From Todiramphus chloris collaris (lineage: Eukaryota; Chordata; Aves; Coraciiformes; Alcedinidae), in assembly GCA_025345505.1 (NCBI GenBank), contig JANVCC010000121.1, forward strand, positions 399,512-463,511: a DNA stretch of 64,000 bases. The letters run 5' to 3'. A program made the translations under genes and the position numbers. The notes beneath the pieces are model-generated. The model did no database searches. It had not been told where the DNA came from and was given only the letters and a program-made list of their open reading frames with translations. Positions 1 to 12,835 of this stretch are shown in pieces; position 1 is the stretch's first letter, and each line of letters begins with the position of its first letter.

Positions 1-1547
1 TATGGGAGTCTCATGCCATATTCTGTGGCTCTCAGGTAGTTGTGTCAGATCTAATGAAGTAAGCGGATTTCACTTTTCGATCATTTCAGTGTTTTATTGC
101 TGCTTGTTTCTAAAGTTCCATTTTTATGGACACGGGGATGAAATTCATCTGACCTAGTCACTCCAGGATCCTTTTATCCTCAACATAGAGAATCAGGAGC
201 TTTTGAAATGCCATTCAAAGCAGACATCTGTGAAAAGTGAAATGCATGTTACCATGAAAGTGCCTCTTTCTCTCTATTGACCACAGAAAGCCCAAGGCAA
301 TGAGCTCCAATAAAGCGTCCGCGTCACAGGCGCCCGGCCGCAGGTGGGAACGGGGCTGTCATTCACAGGCAGCCTAGATTCACCTGACCCCATTTGCTTA
401 ATTTTTGACAATTAAATGCAATAGTTTAAGAGCGTGTTGAAATTTTGAGTATGGAGTAGGGGGCATTTTAACTCGGCAGCAACCCACCTAGTACCTGAAC
501 AACCTTCGCAGAGAGAAGAACAGAGTGTGAACCCCTTGGCTGCTGTCAGTGCCTTCCAGACAACATCCATTTCTTGTCTTAGATCGTGTCACATTAGCAG
601 GCACCAAGGAAATGCACTTGGGAGAAAACCTCTCCCTCAGAACCCGGTGGTTACTAAAACTGCTTGGCCACAGTTCAGCCCAACACTTATGCGCTTTGCT
701 AAACTGAAACGGACTGAAGCGTGCGCTCAAGATGAAGCACTTGCTGCTTCAGGGCCACTAAGATTACCTCCTGCATTTTAAACTCCTTTTTTTTTTTTTT
801 ACATTAACTTGGAACTATTGCACAAACTACTCCGTGTCAATTGCTTGTTAAAAGAAGTTAAAGAAACACATCTATCTCCTCTTAGTAATCCGGTCAGGTT
901 CACTATAATGAACAACACAGAAAGAACTTAAATTATGTTCCAAGCTCTTCCAGTTGTCTTGTGTACCTAGAAAACGTGTGTTAGCACCTGAGCAAACCCT
1001 TAATGTCACCAGCAGTGTCATATGGAAAATTATTCCTGAATTTCAAGTAATTCCAAATTTCAGGAGGCTACTAAGCCAAGTGTGAACGCAGAGCTCGGTG
1101 TCTCCAGCTTGCACGTGGCACCATGTTGGCAAGTCCCGAACACTGCAGCATGCTGCATAAAGCAGGGCAGGGAAATAACAGCAAGCACTGAAATGTCTGT
1201 CTCTGTGCACTTCTTGGCTGCCTGCTCCTTGTTCAGCTCGTGCTCAGCAGCTCCTCTCTGAACAGAGCTGCTGCGCTCAGCCCAGCCGCGACCTCACCCG
1301 TGTGATACCAACTTCTCCGCCCTGGCCCTCCCTTCACTTTCAGCATTCACCTAAGAACATTAGCTGAGGGGGCTCGGTTAATGTATTAACACAAATCCTA
1401 CAGGAGTCCTCTCTGGGTCCCTCAACAAGCTTGTTGGGACAATTGTACTACGTGTGATACAGGAGTGTTAAGGAAACGTTGCTGTGCGCGTAACAAGAAA
1501 ACTTCAGTAATTGCGAATGAAACAAAAGCCTGGTGAACAGGCTGAAA

Positions 1548-1633
1548 CACTGCAAAAGCTTTGCTCTTTCCACTATTTGCAGCCATTACACACTGCAAAA
1601 GCTTTGCTATTTTCATTATTTGTAGCTGTGGTT
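1548..1633. repeat. 43-bp tandem duplication (two copies)
   Basis: CACTGCAAAAGCTTTGCT begins at 1548 and again at 1591. Each copy continues with a T-rich segment and then ATTATTTG(C/T)AGC or a close variant. A few substitutions separate the copies. Confidence 0.8.
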
Positions 1634-2523
1634 TAATTTCCTGGCAGACTTAGCTGTACCAGCTGCTACTCAAATATCGGGAGATGCTACTTAGAAGGTC
1701 ACTGTCACATGCCAATATATAGACTTTACACTGTAAATCCATGGTACTTTTAATCAACCACTGACAGCAGACACAAAGAAAATCTAAATAAACCATGATC
1801 TTCACCAATACAGATGGTTTGGGTTTTATTGAATTGGCTTGAATAGATTAATAGAGCCACAACCTAAGCAGAAAATGCTCTTTAGGAAATCAGATGGACG
1901 CTTCACTGGCTTACCAAACAGCATTAAGGTATTAAACCGCTACCAGAGCCCGTCCAAAATGACAGGCGATTCTATTCACTGGGAGCTGTAAATTCACAGC
2001 AACAGTTTCTAAACTACTGCCACGAAATAAGAAATGATGGCACAGAAACCCCCAGTGAGATAGTCCACACAGCCCATGCACAGGCCCCCGGCCACAGCTC
2101 CCCTGGCTGTGAACCTCCGAGCTGCAGCGACTGCCCAGAAGCCCTGGGGCTTAGAGACTTCCAATCGCTTCTCCTGCAGGAAACAGTTACTGGCTTTCTC
2201 CAGCAAGGGTCTTTACTTTCTCATCTGGATGCTGTTGGACTGTGGCCACCAGGAACGGGCATGGGGCAACGACGCTTTTGTTTCCAGCCAGCTGTTTGCC
2301 AACACTTCCCGGTGCCTCGCGGGGACAGTGCAGCCAGGAGGGACAACGGCCGTCAGCGAGGGGGGACAGGGGCAGTGGCAAGGCAGAGCTGGACGCCCCA
2401 GCTCCGGATCAGGGCTGGGCACCCCGGCTAAGCCTTTGCTTTTCCTCCTGGCCTGGGGGTGCAGTTTGGAAGCAGAGCAGAGAGAGGCCTGTCTCTCTTT
2501 CCACCCTGCCTGTCCTGGTCTCA

Positions 2524-2630
2524 CTGTACCATGCTGGCCACACCATGCCATGCTGGCCACACCATGCCACACTAGCCACACTAGACCACACTGGCTACAC
2601 CATGCTGTGCCGTGCCGCTCTATGCTGACC
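2524..2630. repeat. Minisatellite of CCATGCTGGCCACA-type units
   Basis: Imperfect repeats of CCATGCTGGCCACACCATG and shorter ACACTAGCCACACTAG variants run for about 100 bp. The array keeps frames open on both strands, producing spurious peptides. Confidence 0.75.
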
Positions 2631-4194
2631 ACAAGCTGCCGGAGGCTGTGGTGGTCCCAGGGCCAGGAGTGAGGTGTTCCCAATCCCACAGGGCCAAGGC
2701 AACGTTCCTTTCCAGGCCGCAGCCCCACCACACGCTCTGCTGCCGCTCTGCCTCGAGTCACTGGCGTGCCGAGGTGCCGGTGCCGTCACCGCTAGGAACG
2801 GCACAGTGTTAATTACATCAGCAATCGGGCTATTTTTAAACAAGCATGGTTACGCTTGAGGTATTGAGTGCCTGCTGCAGAACCGATTGACTCCCCGGCC
2901 TCGTCAGACGCAAAGCGCAAATAGCCTGGTGTGAAAATAGGGCACGCTGCATTCGCTCGCTCCCGCGGCTTCAATGCCTTTGGATGCTGCGAACGGCAGC
3001 TGCACTTAAAGATCACGCAGACGAGACCGCCTTTCGATTGATGGCTACTGGCTGCCTGTTCGTTTTTGCAATTCCCTTGCCTTTTAAACCGTTGATGCGC
3101 TCTAAGGACTTCGAAGGGGATTTTTAAAATATTCCATTCACAGTGTATCGCTAGTTCCACGGAGCTTCACGAATCGCAAAAGCAATGATGGAAAGTTGCA
3201 GATTTTATCCTACTGTCTTTTCAGTCCTTACTTTGAAATAGAATTTCGTTAATTTCACAGAGGAGAAAATAAATCTACATCGCATTGAGCCAAGAGAAGG
3301 ATGTTTACAGACACGCTTCAACATACTTCAATATTTAATGTTGTTACTGAGCAATCTTTTGCTCAAATAAAAGGCTTTTCCCACTGTAAAGCTTGCCAAT
3401 GGTGATAACTTTTCTCTTTTTTTTTTTCCCGGAAAAATTGCATAAGAAATTTTAACTTTTGATTGGATTTACGCACGAATGACAACATTGTATCTTATTT
3501 TCAGTATAAATCTTTCTTAAAGCATTATTAACATGCCTAGGGGCCGAATATGGTTCTGAACACAGAAAACTGGTTCTGAACGTAGAAGATTAACTGTTTA
3601 AAAATATGCTAGTATTTTGGACATTACTGAAAATGTCACAGAAAACTCATCAAAGTTACAAACTGAGTTGAATCAAATTCCCACAGACAGCTTTTAATAT
3701 TTTATTACTAAGCTGTTTTCTCAATTCTGTTCTTTTCTGGTTTCATTACTTTATGAGGCTGGAACAGTCATCCCCTGGCCTGTATCAAGATACTCTTTTT
3801 AAATGTCTGTGCTACAGTGTGGTAAAAACACCCAGGTAAACACTTCAAGAGCTAGAAACCTTCCTGTCGTTGGGACTGGACAGAGTGTCCTCCAATGACG
3901 GCAACACTGTGCGTGGAGCAGGTAGAAGTGCCACACTGCAGTGTCCTTTAGCTGGGTGCCGTCAGCAGAAATGTTACAGTATGAAATCACTTCAGCCAAT
4001 ATTGGCTCAGGCTTCGGAGTGGCCGTGTTTTAAGAGGATCTTCATTAGGATTAGCCACGGAAGTCAAAGGGTGGATTAGTCTCCCTGTTGTGCCAGGCTG
4101 CACCGTCCCTACCGTCAGTGGAATTTCTCTGTCTTCAGCAGTAGAAGGTCTGACCCAACTTTTGGCTGGGTTAATTGTTATCCTGTTTCCCGTA

Positions 4195-4247
4195 TACAAT
4201 CCTTCGGGCATGAGCGAGACACTCGCCCCTCCCTCCCGAGGATTGTA
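4195..4247. repeat. Nested inverted repeat (hairpin)
   Basis: Arms TACAATCCTTCGGG (4195-4208) and CCCGAGGATTGTA (4235-4247) pair with one bulged base. Inside them GCGAG (4214-4218) pairs with CTCGC (4222-4226) around a 3-nt loop. Confidence 0.6.
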
Positions 4248-7200
4248 CTGTGTTGTAACTTCTCTGCGGTTTTGAACGCTTTGGATGCGTGTCAAACAGG
4301 CGCGGGCAGAAAGTGCTGATACATTATACATAGAGATCTCCTTTCAGAACTTCCTACCTAATGTCAGCGGTAATGCAAAATAATCAAAACAGCTTCAAAA
4401 GGAAGACAAATCATTTTCTTTCTTGACTCCAGATCCGTCACGATGTCGACGAGCGCCAGTGCCAGCACAGGAGCTGCAGCAGCAGAGGCTGGGGATGCCA
4501 CGCGGCAAAGAAGGGAGGCCCACCCGTTCCAGCGGCACAGGCGCGTGCCACGGGCTCACCCCGAGCTGGCAGGTGGCAGCAGCTTGTTCAGGGGTGACAA
4601 GAAGATGGATTAAACACAGATATCAGGAAAACAAAGCAGAGAACTGGAAAAATGAATCTTCTTGAGAAATGACTCGGAGAAAATCAGAATAAGCATTGAC
4701 AACTATTTTTGTCAGGCGTTTCTTTACAAAACTGTTCTGGTTCTCAATATTTATGCTACTTTGGCATATTGAGACTGCTATGAAAATGATACGCTTTTAA
4801 AAGAAACATCAAATAAAATCTACCATAAGCCACCTAAGGTCAACCATTTTCTCTGGTTTTCCTTCACTTTTAGCTGATTTCAACAAAGCATTCATTTCTC
4901 AAGTCGTCTCTTCACTTGTTAATTAACTGCTTTCTTCAGTGGACAAAGAAAGGAAAATTCACGTCAATCTACTTTGCTTTTAGGGAATGTAGGATTATTC
5001 AGTACAAGTGAGTTGATCTGCTTGATCTTCCTCAGCCAAAGGGGGCTTTTTTTGTGTGGTTTTTTTAGGTACATCTAAATGCTCCTAGTTAGGACCTAAA
5101 CTTGCAAACGCTGAAGTCCATGAAGCCAATTTTGTACTTAGGATCTCTCTACCATGGCTAGTCCTTTCCTCTCACAACAAGGGACAGGATCTATAATCTG
5201 ACCTAGGTTAATGTGCTCCCAGTTCTGTGTGCTTACTTCTAAAGGAGTGGGTCAAAACCGCACGTCTCTAACGTTCCCTGAAACAGGATTTCTCAGAAGT
5301 AGCAGGGTTTTACCTTCATGACAAATTCCAAAGTTCTCTTTCTTTGTAAATTTGAGCCAATAAGCAAAGTTAACATTAAAGAAGCCGAGGGAAGGCCTGT
5401 TTCTATCAGTAATTCATAGTTTGCAGGAAAGGAAAAAAACCCCCATATTTTTCTATCTTAAAAAGTCTTAACAGAATTGTATGACCTGATCTCTGAGGTG
5501 TGGTATCACAAAGGCTTTGAAAAGTGGCTGCTAATGATTCTTAAAGGTCTTTGATGTAGTCAGTGAGCTGGTTTTTAGACATTACAGGAAATTCTTACAG
5601 TTTGCCACCTCTCATGGTATGTCAGTTTTCCAGTCAGGGGGGTAACTTGATAGGCTACAGGTCCCCAGAGAGCTGTGTCATGCTGGCAGGAGGCCTCGAG
5701 CTGATGAGAGATGCGAGTGCTGCTGTCACAGTGCAGAGGCTTTTCTTCTGTCTCCATAATGAACCTTACTTTATGAGAAATGCAAATATCATGAGATTTG
5801 TTATGCAAAGTGTTCCTTTCACTTGGATTTCACATTCTGTTGGTGTTTAATCAATCTTGGTTTTGTTCAGATGACTGAGAATTCCAGGCAGACATCCCCA
5901 GGGAGGAAAAGAAAAAAAAACCTAACCCTGAAAGCTTTATGGAAAAGTGATGAAAAGTAAAGTTTCTTAAATTTATGCATCCTGTCAGGCTCAGTCAGCA
6001 ACGTATGGGTCCAACCTCCATGTGACACTCACCAGTGTAGGTAGGTGGTAGGTGAGGGAGAGCATCCAACAGACTAAGAGGTCAGATATGATGAGAGGCA
6101 CACAAACTTCTAACAGGTCCACTGAGAAATATGGTTGTTTCCAATGAGTCATGCAGGACACTCACTGCAGCACTGCCTGATTCAGGACTATAGCCTCTAA
6201 TCTCCAGGGCATCTACAGAGCAATGCCGTCTCTCCTGTTACACCACCCAGGGCATCCTGCCCCCAGCCTCACTCCCCTCGCTGGGAGCTGTCCTCACAAA
6301 CGCTCCAAGTACTGTTCACCCCTCACGGGGCAGAAAACCCAACTGAGACTGGTGCAATTACAGTTCAGGCTCCTCCAGTTTGGTATCTTGTCTCTGCCTG
6401 TATCCAGAAGCAAACAAGGCAAGCCTGCAGTAGCACTTCTGCTACATAACCTCCCATCTTCCAGTAGCTGGCAGCGCAAAGGCTTCGGGAGCCAGAGTCT
6501 GCATCCTTGTACTTTCTAGGCTCTGGTACGTTTGTCTTTTCTGAACTGGTCAAAACCCTTTTTGAACCTCTGCAAATTTTTTTGCATTATACTGGAATAA
6601 CAAATTCAAACATACTGTGTGAAAAATTACCTCCTTCTCTTTGCTTCTCTATATTTTTTTTCTAATTTTATTTCTCCTGTTTCTTACATTATGGTTAACA
6701 GGGAATAATTAGCAGCTGCTTACCTTCTGCAGAGATACATGCTGTTACTGGCCCATAGCCCCCTCTTTCAGTTCCTTTCTAGGCTGTAGCCCTATAGCAC
6801 AGTCAGTCCCTCCAAATACACAAGATTTTCTTAACTTTTGCTCATTTTTGTGTCCCTACCCCACCTTTTGTTAAGTCTGCTACACCTTTTCTAGGCTTTA
6901 GTCTCCAGGACTTTGGGAGCTGAAGACTGGATGTAATCACGGTGAAGGTGTCAAGGGATTTATACTGCAGCATTTTACTGTATTCTCTTCAGTTTGCTGT
7001 TTCCTTTCTAGTTATTCTGAACCAGTCCTCTTGGGAGCAGCTGTTTCTGACAAGCACGGGGTGTTTAACCGACGGTTCCAAAACCGTACCGACAGCGCGG
7101 CAGGAACCTGAATAAGTAGGGCAGGACAGACCACTGCAGTTTTGTACTGGGGTTGGCTCTCTCTGTTACTCTGCATTCATCTACATTAAATGTCGTCGTG

Positions 7201-8528
7201 CTGTACCCCTGCCCACTCATTCAGCAGCATGGAATTATTGTGCAGCTCTTCTCAGCTGGCTTGGGTTTTTTCTCATTATCTCCTACATTTGAATAATCAC
7301 CAGTAAACCTTTTCACTTCATGATCTTTAGCAAATTATTTACAAGCATACCTAATACTAGGCTGCAGCATGGACCCCTAAGAAACTCTGCTTGTCCTCTT
7401 TCCGCACTGTGGAAACTGAACATCCTGTCTCTTACTCTATAGTCAATTCCTGGCACATGGAGGGAACTTCGTCACCTGTGACCCCCCTGAAGGTTTCCCT
7501 AAAACCCAGCTCTGTCCGGCAGCTCGCTCCTGCCCGCATGCTGGGGAACTTTGTCAGAATGACGTAGAGGGCACAGGAAGGCAGCATCCCACTCCAAACG
7601 CTGCTGACTCTTTCCTCTATTTTATATTTGCCCACGTGTTTGCTGATGCTACCGTTTCTGCCAGTTCATCTACAGAGTTGGACCTGTTGGAGGGTGGCTC
7701 CCAAGTTCCACCTCCCCACCCCGCAGAGCCCTTTCAACACTGTGGACACCCTCGTCACGTGCCACACCTCTCTGTAAACGGCGATTTGTTTCATCTGATC
7801 TTTAGAGTGACCGTTTAAAGAATCCACTTCAGCATTTTTCGTTCTAAGCAGTGCTGGCTTGGGGCTGGACTTCAAAACAAGAAGAGGCTCCTCTTCTCCA
7901 GTCTGTCCGTACACAGCCCATGGAAGCATTCCTGGTTTAGATCCTAGAACATTTTTATTTCTCTTTCAAGTGTCATGTATGATTTTTAGGTTAAGTATCA
8001 GATATGGACACAATTACCATGCTGAATGAGTTCTAAGACTGAAAAAAGATCAGAAGATGTTATTTGATGCTATTGCCCTTCTAGTAGTCAGCCTGAAGCT
8101 CAGTTATCTCCCTGTTTGAATTTCCACATGAAAGGCTCTTCTACTAAAGCAGACAGCTAGTTTCTACATTTTCAGCTGCAGAGGATCCACAGCCCGAGTT
8201 AGAAAACAGGTGAAAGGAGCAACTCAGCAGATAAGTCTGCAGTTCTTCCAGTACCTGCTGCAGGCAGGAAGATGCATCCCACCACCATGAGGAAAGGGCT
8301 CGAGGACAGAGGACATGCTAGTGACTGTCCATAGGCACCATTTCTGCCCAGCCCCACCGGCGGCTGCCCAGCCCTGGCTTCCAAAGGGAACGGGCAGGAT
8401 TTCTGTGAGTGATTGCCATACACCTGCGAAGGACCCGGCTGCATGGTTCATCCCACCAGCAGCCTCTTCACAGCGTCTCACCTCCACTAATACCTTCCAC
8501 CTTGCTTTCACTGCTTTCCAGTTGCCAG

Positions 8529-8562
8529 CTATGACTATGGTTACAAACTGATCAGCATGGAC
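8529..8562. repeat. 34-bp dispersed repeat, copy 1
   Basis: CTATGACTATGGTTACAAAC and the following 14 bases match 10676-10709 at 33 of 34 positions. The flanks are unrelated by eye. Its nature is unknown. Confidence 0.7.
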
Positions 8563-10675
8563 AGGGACTCTTCCGAAGAGCAGAGAGCTGTGTTAAGAGT
8601 CCCACTAAAATTCAGGTTGGAAATGATAACAAGGACTGCAAGCAGCAAAAAGGGAGTGAAGAAGAACGGGAGCTTAGAGTACACCGTGCACACGACATTG
8701 CTCGGTATTTGAGGAAAGCTGGATGCAAGTGAGAGAAGGGGAACGGGTTATCCCAAGAGTCAGTAACTTTGAACGGTTAAGAAACACAGTGCCTTTTGTA
8801 GCCTTTCCCCCACTATGGCTGCCAGCTATGGTTTTGCATGCAGACTGTGCTGGCTTTGCCCTCTCTGGGATATTTTGGTTCGGGCAGCGAGCAGATGAGG
8901 GGTGACTCAGTGTTGAGCCAGCTCACAGCTACAGAGCAGCTCACGGTGGTGCTCGGAAACGCCGAGCACGGGCGCACGTATTCAACAGGACACGGGCTAA
9001 TACACACCGGCTACGTACGCTCTGCCAAGAACGTGACACGATCTGCATCGCGGTGACGGAGCCAGAGAGGAGCTGCAATCAAGCTGCTGTGACCAGCAGC
9101 AGAAGGGAAGTCCTGGTCAACATCTACGAGGCAAACAGCGTGGTGGCGGAACAAGGCCATGGAACATACGGCTACATGGAACATGTAGCATATCAGCACT
9201 TGAAGGGCAAAGCAACTGCCACTTACAAACACTAGTGACTGTGTGGGTCGCTCGGATGGTACTCGGGTTTGCTCTCACTCATACTGAGCTTCATTATTGC
9301 TATGGTTAGGTCGGCGTAAATACTCAGGCGTGTCGCTGTTTATGCCGGGAGCGGAGAGATGCAGCAACATATAAATTCAGCAAGAGCAGGCAAAAGAAGA
9401 AACTTTATTAATTTACAACCCCATTTTCTATCCCCTAGCCCCACAGGGCGATGGGTCAGTGATCACCCATCTCCTAGGGTGAGTGGCTAAAGTCCTACAG
9501 CACCTATTGCAAAATATTTTTCCAATGTACCATAAACAGAACTTAGGAAAACACCAGGTGTTGGTCTAGTTTACAAAACTGTCCTACTGTTTCTCATAAC
9601 ACGTGTGAGAAAGGCAGGATTCTCACCAAATATTGTGAGAACCTAGGAAAATTCCTCTGCTAGCAGCTTTTCAGCATCCACACAGGGAGTCGTGGACAAC
9701 TTGATTTATGTGAAGGGATTTTCTACAAGCCTTGGACACCCTTGTCTGATTTTTCATCTTCTGTTGTAGCTGCCATATCTCCAGGAACTAGAAATACTCC
9801 AGCCATTTCCCTCCCCTCTTTTGATGAACTGTTTACCACTGCCTCTGGTCCAACTGAAATTTTGCCCACGCGTGCAAACACGCACACGCTCCATTTTAAG
9901 ACCATTACATTAGTGCTGTTCCCCGCTTTGTCAGCACAGGCAGTCTCCTGCGGAATGTAGAGTGTATTGCTACTTCCTCTGTGAGAAATGTAGAGACTGA
10001 TGGGGAAAATCATTAGAGTTGAAGCCAGGAAAGGCTAATTAGATAAGCCAACTCTCCCCCTAGTGCACGTCAGCTTACATTAATAATGAGATACACTATT
10101 AGGGCTATCCCTAGTTTTGCAATGTCATGTTTATGAAGGAGAATTTGTTTGCTTACCTCAAATTCAGATGACCTCAGAAATTTGCTTCTAGTAGAATTCA
10201 AGGCATGTCAGTCAAAACAGATCTTTTCCAGAAGCTTTTGTATTCTCATGGCAGAGTCACAGCCCCGCTTCATCATGCCTGAAGTTTCAGGAGGAGCAGA
10301 AGCGATCCCCAAAACATGACCTTTAAAATGAGACAAACATATGACTAATAGCACACAAACTACTTCAAGTGGGTACATCAAGACATTTCAGCCCTACCAT
10401 CTTTTTTCCTGTCATACAGAGAGAGGTTTGGCGTCCCTCTCCCAACAGTAGCAATGCCCTTTCCCTTTCTGCGCCTTCAGTCTGGGTATATAAATTCCGA
10501 CAACACTAACAGAGGCTCCAGAGCGTTTCCAAGGCACAGGGAGGCCTTTGGGTGAAAGGCCTGAGACAGATTTCTTGCAGATCTTTATTAGTGTTCCCTG
10601 CAGCTTCCGGTGTTTGGTTTTCTACGTCACAGAGAAACCAGCTTTTTCTCCATCTTCTATCTCGGCCATCAAAGA

Positions 10676-10709
10676 CTATGACTATGGTTACGAACTGATC
10701 AGCATGGAC
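10676..10709. repeat. 34-bp dispersed repeat, copy 2
   Basis: This is the same word as at 8529-8562, with one A/G difference, 2147 bp further on and in the same orientation. Both copies lie in short open frames, but I recognise no protein. Confidence 0.7.
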
Positions 10710-12775
10710 TGCCACACCTCTTACAGTAGTTCTTGGATTTGTATGTTTAGCTGCTGCCAGTGGAGAAGTCAGTGACCTGAGAAAGCCCAAGGACTTCATT
10801 CAGGTTACACATTGGTGTAAACAGGAACCGATTTAACTGAAGGCTAAGAAACCAATAAAAGGATTACTTTTTTTTTAAATGATGGATGAATTGGTTGTTT
10901 CTTCCGTCAAAGCTGTTATCTGCCCTGCCTCCCAGTGGTGCTAAGGCTCAGAGCAGCCCAGGAAATCTCACGGAAGCCAACATCCTTCACCTCACTTCCA
11001 GAAAAAGCAGCAACAACACCGACAAGCTGACATTGGCCAGGTGTGCTCTGCTGGGAACGCCTTGTTCCTATACCAGGTTTCAAGCACATTAATACAGGGC
11101 TATGAAGATTTGGGAAAAAGTGACCTTTTGTGGTTTTCTCCACATAAAGTGTCCTCAAATAAAGTATTTCAGAAAATACCTGTTCTTGAATAAAGCATGC
11201 TATATTAACAGAAGCACAATTATTAGTACACTGGTTGGCTTGGGGTTTTTTTTGTGAAGCCCAAGGGTTTAGTCATCTTCTAGCTATAGTGAAGCAAAGG
11301 CTTGTAAGGAGCAAGCCCCCTGCCTTCTCTATGGGCTGGCTGCAGCCCTGGGACAGCCTCTCCACGGAAAAGCATCACTCAGAAAGGGATAGAAGATTGA
11401 GCTTCAGCCCCATGCAGTGACTGTCGCAATGTGGCATAAATCCCATCAGCTCAAGCAGAGGCACTTAGATATTAGTGTTTAATGAGCTGTTTGGTTCCAT
11501 TTCGTTTCACATCACTTTTAAGGAGTTCTGAGCATTCAACCAAAGAAAATGGTAATAGCACAATTTATTAAATGAACTTCTCAAAGAATCTTAAAACACA
11601 GGAATACTGTAGCAGTGGATACTGCAGCAATTATAGTTTAGAAGTAGAAGAAACTTGTCGGCATTTTGATGGAAGTTTCATTAGTGTGATTGCAGTATGA
11701 AAATTAATCAGTCATCTGTACATTAGTTGAATTATCTTTATAAATGGTTCATTTGCAGGCTGAGGAAGCTGGGATGCATACCATGAAATCGATGATGTGT
11801 AAAATAGACCTGAAATATTTTCCATCTGTTTTCTCATACTTTGTCTAAGTCAAACTTGAGCCGCAAATGCATCTGCGTACTGTCAATAAGGTTAGCCAGA
11901 AATGCAGTCCGTGTGTCTGCCCCTTGCTGAGGTTACTGCAAAGCTACCTCTGGCCGGCGCTGGGCGCTGCCGTGGGCCGTGTGTGCTGGGGGGTCAGCCA
12001 GGGCAGCGCAGCCCCCCAGCCGCTCCCCCGACCCCCTCACTCCCCACAGCAGTCTGGGGAGAAGGAGACAGGCAAAAGTGTGAGAGCTGGCGGGTCGAGG
12101 TAAAGGCAGGTGAAGAAGTAAAGCACAAGCTGTGCACAGCAGCAAAGCACAAGGAGGAATTCTTTCATTCGTTCAGCCAGCACAGCAGGGCTCCCTCGCC
12201 CCAGCGGCGACCGGGGAAGACAAACGCCATGGCTCTCAATGTCCCCTTCCTCCTTCTTCCCTGGTTTTTATTACTGAACATGACGTCCCCCTGGGGTCGG
12301 CCGGGGTGGGCTGTCCTGGCTGGGTCCCCTGACAGCTCTCCGTGCCCCCCAGGCCGCTCGCTGGCAGGGCAGGGTGAGGAGCAGAACAGCCCTCGCACGG
12401 TGAGCGCCGCTCAGCAGTAATCTGCTCCTCTCCGTGCCACCAGCGCTGCTCTGGCCACAAAGCGACTATGAAAAAATGGATGTGCCCAGAGACTGGAGGT
12501 GCAGATGATTTGTGAGAAGCAGAGTCTCTCTTCAAATCACAGATTCAGAACCTTCTAATAATTAATTAAAAAACCTTTTTCTTTTTAGTATCCTTCATAG
12601 AGACCTGCCACAAAGACATTTGATTCTGTATTTAAGCTCACAGCACGCATGTTGCTGCAAGATTAGACACCCTTTTTAATATTACATTACCCGTGGAATT
12701 TAATCATGGAATGCATTTCAGAAATCCAAACGATTTGCTATTTTATTCTGCTTCTCCCCATTTGGACTACAATAT

Positions 12776-12835
12776 AGACTCACAGAATGGCTTAGGCTGG
12801 AAGGGACCTTAGAGATCATCTAAAGTACATCGCCT
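12776..12835 (-). mobile_element. Short CR1 LINE remnant, - orientation
   Basis: ACTCACAGAATGGCTTAGGC followed by TGGAAGGGACCTTAGAGATC is the reverse-strand CR1 3' terminus. Only about 60 bp is recognisable. Confidence 0.75.

Larger units (their letters stand above)
1..9300. other. Intergenic DNA upstream of ATP8B1 (left part)
   Basis: No gene can be supported. Contents are the short repeats listed separately (1548, 2524, 4195, 8529) and generally AT-rich unique sequence. The stretch 2810-3400 has unusual CpG-containing and TAAT-rich sequence that could be a conserved element. Short open frames lack splice or homology support. Confidence 0.6.
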
